Below, piece after piece: positions 8,139 through 13,626 of a stretch of DNA of 29,354 nucleotides. Made by a program: the position numbers and the translations under genes. Origin of the DNA: Caulobacter sp. CCH9-E1 (GTDB lineage Bacteria; Pseudomonadota; Alphaproteobacteria; Caulobacterales; Caulobacteraceae); contig NZ_LSJA01000199.1 in assembly GCF_001556515.1 (NCBI RefSeq), positions 1 through 29,354 of the forward strand. The letters are read 5' to 3'. Each line of letters starts with the position of its first letter. Position 1 is the first letter of the stretch. The notes beneath the pieces were generated by a model, which searched no databases, was not told the origin of the DNA, and worked only from the letters and a program-made list of their open reading frames with translations.

Positions 8139-8459
8139 ATGTCCACCATCGGCGCCTTCACCGCCAACGCTGACGGCTCGTTCACGGGCGAGATCCACAC
8201 CCTGGCCATCAACCTCAAGAAGGTCCAGATCCGCCCGGTCGCCGACAAGCCCAGCGACAAGAGCCCCGATTTCCGCATCACCGCCGGCGCCGCCAATCTC
8301 GGGGCCGCCTGGAAGAAGACGAGCAAGGACAACAACGAGTACCTGTCGGTCAAGCTGGACGACCCCTCGTTCGGCGCGGCGATCAACGCCGCCCTGGTGG
8401 TCATCGAGACGGTCCACACCCTGGTCTGGTCGCGTAGCACCGGCCCCAAGGAGGACTAA
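8139..8459 (+). CDS. DUF736 family protein
   Basis: A 106-residue protein matching DUF736: MSTIGAFTANADGSFTGEIH at the start, TLAINLKKVQIRPV, SPDFRITAGAANLGAAWKK, YLSVKLDDPSFGAAINAAL and LVWSR near the end. The predicted fold is a small beta-rich domain. The ATG at 8139 follows GGAGAGA. DUF736 genes occur almost only on plasmids and ICEs of Alphaproteobacteria, often several per element, and are useful markers of them. Their function is unknown. A second intact copy lies at 8848-9174 and a decayed one at 7520-7832. Confidence 0.92.
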   Translation: MSTIGAFTANADGSFTGEIHTLAINLKKVQIRPVADKPSDKSPDFRITAGAANLGAAWKKTSKDNNEYLSVKLDDPSFGAAINAALVVIETVHTLVWSRSTGPKED

Positions 8460-8467
8460 GGCGGTCA

Positions 8468-8496
8468 GCCCGCCCCGCCGATCCGGCGGGGCGGGC
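8468..8496 (+). terminator. Strong hairpin after the first DUF736 gene
   Basis: A perfect 12-bp stem, GCCCGCCCCGCC (8468-8479) with GGCGGGGCGGGC (8485-8496), and a 5-nt loop, starts 9 bp after the stop codon. No T-run follows, so it may work as a Rho-assisted terminator or protect the transcript's 3' end. An eroded version lies behind the inverted pseudogene. Confidence 0.55.
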
Positions 8497-8847
8497 GCGG
8501 CGCGCCGGGGATGTTTCAAGCCGGCCTTCAGCGGGGCTCGGCGTGGGGCGGAGCCGCCGTTTCCACGCCATGGCCTGTCTTTCTACGACTGGCGTCCTGG
8601 GCGCCTTGAGAGCCTTTGGGCGCTGGCACACAAGGGTCTTGCGGGTCTCGCGAGGACGCCACCAACCGCCCGCCCAGGCGTCCGTTTCGCACCCGCGCGT
8701 CGCGGCGCTCTCGTTCCCCCCGGAGCGCGGCGAGGCGGCGGCTCGTCCGACCAGCTCAACTCCCCCCAGCTGGTCTCTCGAGCCGCCGCCGGTCGGGCGC
8801 CGGCATCGTCCAGGCGGGGACCACGACAGCGCAAAAAGGAGAACCTC
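8497..8847 (+). other. Long GC-rich leader before second DUF736 gene
   Basis: About 350 bp with no supported gene. It contains a hairpin, GGCTC (8535-8539) with GAGCC (8551-8555), and further GC-rich partly self-complementary sequence. It ends in the strong ribosome site AAAAAGGAG just before 8848. Long leaders of this kind also precede the ParB-like gene and the first DUF736 gene. Confidence 0.4.
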
Positions 8848-9174
8848 ATGATGACCATCGGCCAATTCCGTCGCGACGGCGACGGCTTCACCGGCAAGCT
8901 GGACACCTTCGCCAGCGACGCGCTCATCACCCTGACCCCAGCCGAGAAGTTCTCGGCCAAGGCCCCGGACTTCATCGCCTGGTCGGGGCAGCGCGAGTGC
9001 GGGGCAGGCTGGCGGGTCAATGACGCCAGCGGCGCGGTGCTCAGCGTCAAGATCGACGACCCGACCTGGCCCGAGCCGGTGAGCGGCCGGATCATGGCCG
9101 CCGAGGATGGGGTGCTGCCGCTGGTCTGGTTCCGCCGGGCCGAGACGCCGGTCGACAAACCGCCGCCCGCCTAG
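8848..9174 (+). CDS. DUF736 family protein, second copy
   Basis: A 108-residue, more diverged DUF736 protein: MTIGQFRRDGDGFTGKLDT, SAKAPDFIAWSGQRECGAGW, VLSVKIDDPTWPEPVSGRI and LVWFRRAE. It keeps the order of conserved blocks seen in the first copy (an opening TIGxF, a central DFxxxxG/AGW and a late S-V-K-x-D-D-P). Two adjacent ATG codons (8848 and 8851) follow AAAAAGGAG, and the first is used here. It converges with the XRE gene, 7 bp apart. It is a marker of a conjugative element, with unknown function. Confidence 0.88.
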   Translation: MMTIGQFRRDGDGFTGKLDTFASDALITLTPAEKFSAKAPDFIAWSGQRECGAGWRVNDASGAVLSVKIDDPTWPEPVSGRIMAAEDGVLPLVWFRRAETPVDKPPPA

Positions 9175-9181
9175 GCCTGGG

Positions 9182-9670
9182 TCAAGTTTCCGAAGCGTCA
9201 CCGCTGCGGTAGAGCCGGCCGATCTCTCGTTCGAGCCAGTGCTCGGCCCCGTCGCGGCGCCGCGCCAACAAGGCCTTTAGATGGGCGAATGCCTGCCGGA
9301 AGGCCTCGAAAATGGCGGTCCCCGGGAGCAGGGCGCCGGCGTCTCCGGCCTCGGCGCTGAACTCCCGGTGGGCCAGCCAAAGGATCATGGACGACTTGTT
9401 GTCCATCGCCCGGTAGGCCACTTCCGGATCCTCGAACATGACGCCGTGGACGATCGCCAAGGCGTCGCTGCGTGTCACCTCCGCGAACCGCTTGATGCGG
9501 TCGAAGTGCAAGCGTCCTCGACCCGCCTCGAAGTTCTCGTAGGTCTTCTCGGCGATGCCCATCGCCTCGGCGACTTCGACCTGGGTGAGCCTTCGTATGA
9601 CCCGGATCTTCTTGAGGATTGTGGACAGCAACTCCGACTGCCGGGCATAGCTGATATCCTGCTGGGACAT
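9182..9670 (-). CDS. XRE-family transcriptional regulator
   Basis: A 162-residue regulator beginning MSQQDISYARQSELL. Residues about 15-70 form an XRE/Cro helix-turn-helix, ILKKIRVIRRLTQVEVAEAM then GIAEKTYENFEAGRGRLHFD. A C-terminal helical region (about 90-162) has an Ala-rich part and ends in charged helices. A longer reading with 81 extra residues is open, but the ATG complementary to 9668-9670 has a GGAG site and starts the conserved part. The inverted pair AATTGCAA and TTGCAATT lies 38-90 bp upstream and is a candidate operator for self-control. It is divergent from the lasso-cluster GntR gene and could regulate either side. Targets are unknown. Confidence 0.82.
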   Translation of the reverse strand: MSQQDISYARQSELLSTILKKIRVIRRLTQVEVAEAMGIAEKTYENFEAGRGRLHFDRIKRFAEVTRSDALAIVHGVMFEDPEVAYRAMDNKSSMILWLAHREFSAEAGDAGALLPGTAIFEAFRQAFAHLKALLARRRDGAEHWLEREIGRLYRSGDASET

Positions 9671-9707
9671 GCTCACTCCGCAACCACACGCGGTCAACCT
9701 AAGGCAG

Positions 9708-9760
9708 AATTGCAATCTGGCGCTCGTCCGCAGCCGGATCAATGACCGAAGGTTGCAATT
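9708..9760. promoter_or_regulatory. Candidate operator pair between xre and gntR
   Basis: AATTGCAA (9708-9715) and its exact reverse complement TTGCAATT (9753-9760) are spaced 45 bp apart. They lie in the 333-bp divergent region between the XRE gene and the GntR-type gene. No other stretch of this region stands out except its lower GC content near 9700-9760. The position suits an XRE operator. This is inference. Confidence 0.4.
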
Positions 9761-10003
9761 GCGTGCAGGTGGGCAGGTTTTTGCGAATTCCGGCGCCCGT
9801 CGCGGGATCGGCGACGGGTTTGCTCTAAACCATGCGAACCAATCCGCACGATTCTGGGGGAAGAGCCGTCGTCTTCTGGTTTCCACCCACCGGTTGAGTC
9901 TCTGAGCGAACACATTTGACCGCCTGGTGGCGCATCGCGCCCTTCGCGCCTCGACAGCCAGGAAGCGGGACGTTCACGCTTGCCGCTTTGTGGTGGGGAT
10001 GTC

Positions 10004-10621
10004 GTGAGCCGTGATCGCGATCCGTTCGAGCGGGCGTTGGAAGCCATTCGGCTGAAGCTTCGGGAGGGGGAGGGGCTGCAGGGCCGGGCCCTGGCCATCA
10101 ATCTGCTCGCCAAGGCGCTTGGCGTCAGCCAGACCCCGGTGCGAGAAGCTCTGGCATGGTTGGCCGGCGAAGGTCTGATCGTCCGCACCCGGACCGGCTA
10201 TGTCGGCCGCTCGCATGACGCCACGAGCCTGGCCGAACTCTATCGCTTGAACCTGGCCCACGTCCTGGCCGCTTTGTCGGCCGATGCCCGGGGCGGTGCG
10301 GCTCGTGGCGTTGGGCCGGTAAGGCGCGCGTCCTGGCCGCTGATCGACGGCGAGGATCCCAACCAGGTCTTCGATGTGATCGTGGCCCTGGCCGGAGACC
10401 GCACCCTGCTGGCTGCTTTGCGGCGCACGCGTGAGCCCCTGTCGGTGTTTATTGCGGCCGAAGCCCTGGTGATCGGCGACACCGAGGCGGTCATGGCCGA
10501 ACTGGCGCAGGCCTATCCCGACCCCGGCCGCTTGCGCGCGCTCGCCCGGGCCTTCTACCGCCGGCGCATCCAGGGCGCGGCGCGGGTTCTTTCGGCGACC
10601 CTCGAGCGGCTGCAGATATAG
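10004..10621 (+). CDS. GntR-type regulator of the lasso locus
   Basis: A 205-residue regulator from the GTG at 10004 (GGGGA just upstream). A TTG at 9980 would add eight residues. Residues about 7-65 form a GntR winged helix: FERALEAIRLKLREGEGL, LAKALGVSQTPVREALAWL and GEGLIVRTRTGYVGR. The C-terminal part (about 75-205) is helical, as in effector-binding domains of the FadR/FCD type, but the metal-binding residues of FCD are not obvious. The gene ends 82 bp before the first lasso precursor and is co-oriented with it. GntR-type genes accompany many proteobacterial lasso clusters with isopeptidases. It probably controls precursor expression. Repeated GATATAG boxes overlap its stop codon and could be its operator. 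Confidence 0.85.
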   Translation: MSRDRDPFERALEAIRLKLREGEGLQGRALAINLLAKALGVSQTPVREALAWLAGEGLIVRTRTGYVGRSHDATSLAELYRLNLAHVLAALSADARGGAARGVGPVRRASWPLIDGEDPNQVFDVIVALAGDRTLLAALRRTREPLSVFIAAEALVIGDTEAVMAELAQAYPDPGRLRALARAFYRRRIQGAARVLSATLERLQI

Positions 10622-10642
10622 CCCGGATATAGTTTGAATATA
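10615..10642 (+). promoter_or_regulatory. AT-rich repeat boxes before the lasso precursors
   Basis: GATATAG occurs at 10615-10621 and 10626-10632, and GAATATA follows at 10636-10642, so the boxes start 11 and 10 bp apart, about one helical turn. They form the only AT-rich patch in this GC-rich region and lie 60-90 bp before the first precursor start. They are candidates for the promoter and for the operator of the GntR-type protein. Confidence 0.45.
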
Positions 10643-10703
10643 CCACCTCCGCGTCGCCTCCTGATTAAGCCGCAACCCGCGGCTGAACGAAAGGAGACCT
10701 GCG

Positions 10704-10817
10704 ATGCGTGACTCCCTGCAACTGATCCGCCTCGGCTCGGCCAAGCAGCTGACCCAGGCCAGCGGCGGCACCCTGAAGGCCGAGTCCGTCGAGTTCATCC
10801 GGTACGACCCGCTCTGA
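10704..10817 (+). CDS. Lasso peptide precursor 1
   Basis: A 37-residue precursor. The leader is MRDSLQLIRLGSAKQLTQ, with the conserved LIRLGSA block and Thr17 at position -2, the residue recognised in lasso leaders. The predicted core is ASGGTLKAESVEFIRYDPL (19 residues). Ala1 would be joined to Glu9 to give a nine-residue macrolactam ring, with a ten-residue tail in which Phe13, Arg15 or Tyr16 could act as plugs. Cysteines are absent, so it is a class II lasso peptide. AAGGAGA at 10691-10697 is the ribosome site. The ring size, Ala1 and the YDP ending resemble some caulonodin-type peptides of Caulobacter. The leader/core border is inferred from the Thr rule and from the second precursor, which has the same layout. 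Confidence 0.9.
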   Translation: MRDSLQLIRLGSAKQLTQASGGTLKAESVEFIRYDPL

Positions 10818-10827
10818 ACCCGGCGCG

Positions 10828-10853
10828 GACGGCGCCCGCTCGCGGACGCCGTC
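10828..10853 (+). terminator. Hairpin after lasso precursor 1
   Basis: GACGGCG (10828-10834) pairs with CGCCGTC (10847-10853) around a 12-nt loop, 10 bp after the stop codon, followed by TTCC. It could act as an attenuator, or as a 3' stabilising hairpin that raises precursor levels relative to the enzymes. Confidence 0.4.
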
Positions 10854-10884
10854 TTCCGTGCGGCGCGCCTGCCGGTCACAATCC

Positions 10885-10898
10885 GACGGCGCGCCGTC
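10885..10898. repeat. 14-bp perfect palindrome between the precursors
   Basis: GACGGCGCGCCGTC is its own reverse complement and reuses the GACGGCG half of the hairpin at 10828-10853. GCGC-TTTT-GCGC follows at about 10904-10915. It lies 43 bp before precursor 2 and may be a regulator site or a further RNA hairpin. Confidence 0.4.
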
Positions 10899-10940
10899 TC
10901 ATCGCGCTTTTGCGCGGCATACGCTCATGGAGACGGTCCA

Positions 10941-11054
10941 ATGACCTCCATGCCTCGACTGATCCGCCTCGGCAGCGCCATGGCCCTGACCCGAGCCGGC
11001 GGCGGCACTATGCACATGGAAGAAGGCCTGCCGCTCTACTACGACCCTGTCTAG
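10941..11054 (+). CDS. Lasso peptide precursor 2
   Basis: A 37-residue paralogue of precursor 1. The leader MTSMPRLIRLGSAMALTR carries the same LIRLGSA block and Thr17 at -2. The predicted core is AGGGTMHMEEGLPLYYDPV (19 residues), again Ala1 with Glu9 for a nine-residue ring. Glu10 is a less likely alternative. Tyr15 and Tyr16 are candidate plugs. Compared with precursor 1, the conserved core positions are Ala1, Gly3, Gly4, Thr5, Glu9, Tyr16, Asp17 and Pro18, while the ring face (Met6, His7, Met8) and the loop have changed. A GGAG site lies at 10929-10932. The next gene is the B enzyme, 61 bp downstream, with a strong hairpin in the gap. Confidence 0.9.
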   Translation: MTSMPRLIRLGSAMALTRAGGGTMHMEEGLPLYYDPV

Positions 11055-11061
11055 CGGGCGC

Positions 11062-11083
11062 GCCGGCGCCGCGCGGCGCCGGC
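11062..11083 (+). terminator. Strong hairpin between precursors and enzyme genes
   Basis: GCCGGCGCC (11062-11070) pairs perfectly with GGCGCCGGC (11075-11083) around GCGC. It starts 7 bp after the stop of precursor 2 and 32 bp before the B start. Hairpins here are usual in lasso operons and are thought to let less transcript reach the enzyme genes than the precursors. No T-run follows. Confidence 0.6.
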
Positions 11084-11115
11084 TCCCTGTCTTTCCCAAA
11101 GTCTCTGGAGGCAGC

Positions 11116-11763
11116 ATGTCGCTGTGCCTGGCCCGACACGTGCGCGGAGTCAGCGTCGAGGACGACCTGGTGTTGCTCGACGCCGAAGCCGACGCCTATT
11201 TCTGCCTGCCCGCGATCAGGGGCGTGGTTATCGACCCGGACGGCCAGGTGCACGGCGCGCCCGAACCGCTGGCGCGAGCGCTGGTTGAGGCGCGATTGGC
11301 CGAGCGCGGGACGCTCCCGACGACAGAGCCGGCCTGTGTCGCGCCGGTGGCGCGCACGGCGCGTCGGATCCTGGAGCACCTCGAGACGATCGACGCGCGT
11401 GCGACCGTGCGGCGATGGCGCGCCCTGGCGCACGCGGTCCTCGTCGCGCGCGCCGGCCGGTACCGGCCGTTCGCGCAGCTCATTGCCGGACCGCCCGCCC
11501 AGGCCCAGGCGCTCTCGCCTGACTTCCTCGACGATCTGGCGGCCTACCGACGCCTGACGCCGTGGCTCCCGATCGACGGCGCCTGCCTTTTTCGCAGCCA
11601 CATGCTGCGCGCCTATCTTCGCGCGCTCGGGCACGACGCAGCCTGGGTCTTTGGCGTCAGCGTCTGGCCTTTCGACGCTCATTGCTGGCTACAGGTCGAG
11701 GACGCGGTCTTGGACGACGAGGCCGAGCGCCTGTCCGCCTACCACCCGATCCTGGTGGTCTGA
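11116..11763 (+). CDS. Lasso peptide maturation protease, fused B protein
   Basis: A 215-residue cytosolic B enzyme that frees the core peptide from its leader. The N-terminal part (about 1-75) is a PqqD-like leader-recognition domain (VRGVSVEDDLVLLDAEADAY, FCLPAIRG). The C-terminal part (about 85-215) is the transglutaminase-like cysteine peptidase of the Transglut_core3 type. It has PIDGACLFRSHMLRAYLRAL with catalytic Cys157, and WPFDAHCWLQVED with His189, 32 residues on, the same spacing as in McjB. Asp201 (or Asp200) would complete the triad. Proteobacterial lasso systems carry both parts in one protein, as here. GGAGG at 11107-11111 supports the ATG at 11116. Three bases separate its stop from the C gene, so the two are translated as one unit. 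Confidence 0.93.
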   Translation: MSLCLARHVRGVSVEDDLVLLDAEADAYFCLPAIRGVVIDPDGQVHGAPEPLARALVEARLAERGTLPTTEPACVAPVARTARRILEHLETIDARATVRRWRALAHAVLVARAGRYRPFAQLIAGPPAQAQALSPDFLDDLAAYRRLTPWLPIDGACLFRSHMLRAYLRALGHDAAWVFGVSVWPFDAHCWLQVEDAVLDDEAERLSAYHPILVV

Positions 11764-11766
11764 GCC

Positions 11767-13626
11767 ATGGGCTATATCGTTCTGGTCCGCACGCCCGGCG
11801 CCACCGCCGCCGCCTTCGACGCCATGCTCGAAGACCTGGTCGCGCGGCAAGGATGGCGCCATGTCGTCAAGGCCTATGCCCTGGCGGTGCTGGTCAAGGG
11901 CGCCGCGCCGCTGCCGGTCCTGCCGCTTGCCGGCGCGCACGGCGTCGGTGGCGTCTTGCTGGGGCGCGTATTCGATCGAGCGGCGGGAGAGGCTGGGGAG
12001 GCGCGCCAACCTCAGCTCGATGGCCTGGTCGATCTGGATCCCATCGAGGCGGTCTCGCGCCTCATCCAGAGCGCTTGGGGCGGCTACGTGGCGGTGCTGG
12101 CCCCGCGACGCCCCGACCCGCCGGTCGTGCTGCGCGATCCTACCGGTCAGGTCGAGGCCTTCATCTGGCGCCGGGACGGCGTCACCTTGATTGGATCAGA
12201 AGCCCCCAGGGGCCTGGCCGCGCCGCTAGGGCTTGCGATCGATTGGCGCCGGGTCGGCGATCTCCTGGACGATCCTCGCCGGACCGGCGCGGCCCCGCCG
12301 CTGAGCGGCGTCCTGGGCGTTGACCCCGGAGAGTGCCGGCATGGTGTCGGCGCGGGCGAATCCCTGCGCCTTTGGTCGCCAGCCCGGATCGTGCGCGAGC
12401 GCAGGCCGCCGGACGATCCTGCTGACGCGCTCAGGCGCTGGGTGGACGTCAGCGTCGCGGCTGAGGCCAGCGATGCCGAGACGATGCTCTGTGAAATCTC
12501 CGGCGGACTGGACTCGGCGATCGTCGCCACCGCGCTCGCCCGGGCCGGTCGGCGTCCCACTGGCGCGATCAACTTCTATCGCGATCAGGCGCAAGGCGAC
12601 GAGCGCCTCTGGGCGCGCGCCGTCGCCGACGCGATCGGCGTGCCGCTGACAACGGTTCAACGCTCGCCCTTCGCCCTGGCGTCAGACGACTTTGCCTTTG
12701 GCGCGACGGGCCTGCGCCCGAGCCTGAACGCCCTGGACCCGGAGTACGATCGCCTTTTGCTCGCCGAAGCCGAGCGATTGAAGGCGCAGGTGCTTTTCAC
12801 CGGCCACGGCGGCGACGTGGTGTTCTACCAGCTCGGCGCGGCCGAGATCGCGGCGGACATCCTGCAGGGCGCGGTCACCGAAGACGGCCGCCTGCGCGCG
12901 CTCGGCGATGTCGCGCGGCGCACGCGCCGGTCCGTCTGGAGTCTCGCCCGTCAAGCGTTCTGGGGGCGGCGGCCAACGGAGGGGGCGGCGAGCAGAGAGC
13001 GGTTCGTCGTCCACGCCGCACGCGGCGTCGCCCATCCCTGGCTTGACGACCTGCAAGGGCTGGCGCCGGCCAAGCGGGTCCAGGTGGCGGGGTTGGTCAA
13101 CAGCTTGAACGTGGTCGCCAGGACGCGGCGCGGGGCCGTCACGCGCCTGGCTCATCCCTTGCTCGGCCAGCCGATGGTCGAGCTCTGTCTCTCGATTCCC
13201 GCCCCAATCCTCAGCGCCGGCGAAGGCGACCGGCGCCTGGCAAGGCGCGCGTTCTCCGATCGATTACCGGCCCTCGTGGCCGAGCGACGGTCCAAGGGCG
13301 ACATCACCGTCTTCTTCGGCAAAAGCATCGCCGCCAGCCTGCCAACCCTTAGGCCGATGCTTCTGGACGGGCGTCTCGTCGCGGAGGGTCTGATCGACAA
13401 GGCGCGCCTGGAGGCGGCGCTGCGGCCAGAGACCCTGGTGTGGAAGGATTTCTACGGGGAGATCCTGGTCGCAGCAGCCCTTGAGGCCTGGGTTCGTCAT
13501 TGGGAAGGGCGCATCGCCGAGGGGGATGGCGAGACCGTCGCTGGAGTGGGCGCGCCGCCGGGCGTCGCTGGCGCGAGGGCGGATCCCGGCAGGGCCGCGT
13601 CCAGGAACGCGAACACTCGCGCATAG
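11767..13626 (+). CDS. Lasso cyclase, asparagine-synthetase-like C protein
   Basis: A 619-residue lasso C enzyme that adenylates the side chain of core Glu9 and joins it to the freed Ala1 amine. Residues about 1-200 resemble the N-terminal domain of asparagine synthetase B, but it begins Met-Gly, lacking the Cys2 nucleophile, so it is not a glutaminase. The ATP-pyrophosphatase domain carries SGGLDS at 245-250, and GHGGDVVFYQ and VVARTRRGAVTRLAHPLLG lie further on, as in the family. The C-terminus is a Gly/Ala-rich tail (from about residue 580) that overlaps the isopeptidase gene on the other strand by 130 bp. The ATG at 11767 lies 3 bp after the B stop. Confidence in the family is high. The natural end is the only C-terminal stop in frame. 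Confidence 0.93.
   Translation: MGYIVLVRTPGATAAAFDAMLEDLVARQGWRHVVKAYALAVLVKGAAPLPVLPLAGAHGVGGVLLGRVFDRAAGEAGEARQPQLDGLVDLDPIEAVSRLIQSAWGGYVAVLAPRRPDPPVVLRDPTGQVEAFIWRRDGVTLIGSEAPRGLAAPLGLAIDWRRVGDLLDDPRRTGAAPPLSGVLGVDPGECRHGVGAGESLRLWSPARIVRERRPPDDPADALRRWVDVSVAAEASDAETMLCEISGGLDSAIVATALARAGRRPTGAINFYRDQAQGDERLWARAVADAIGVPLTTVQRSPFALASDDFAFGATGLRPSLNALDPEYDRLLLAEAERLKAQVLFTGHGGDVVFYQLGAAEIAADILQGAVTEDGRLRALGDVARRTRRSVWSLARQAFWGRRPTEGAASRERFVVHAARGVAHPWLDDLQGLAPAKRVQVAGLVNSLNVVARTRRGAVTRLAHPLLGQPMVELCLSIPAPILSAGEGDRRLARRAFSDRLPALVAERRSKGDITVFFGKSIAASLPTLRPMLLDGRLVAEGLIDKARLEAALRPETLVWKDFYGEILVAAALEAWVRHWEGRIAEGDGETVAGVGAPPGVAGARADPGRAASRNANTRA

Larger units (their letters stand above)
7471..8509. 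repeat. Imperfect long inverted repeat made by two DUF736 copies
   Basis: The left arm (about 7471-7862) and right arm (about 8114-8509) are diverged inverted copies of a DUF736 gene with its ribosome site and downstream hairpin. About 250 bp of unrelated sequence separates them. Only the right arm still codes for an intact protein. The shared outer ends are GC-rich (GCGCGGCGCGCC in both arms). Confidence 0.65.

Noticed and set aside
10927..10944. A five-codon upstream frame (METVQ) whose stop overlaps the start of precursor 2
   Set aside because: The overlap as AATGA is neat, but the ATG lies in front of the same GGAG used by the precursor and five codons carry no evidence of translation.
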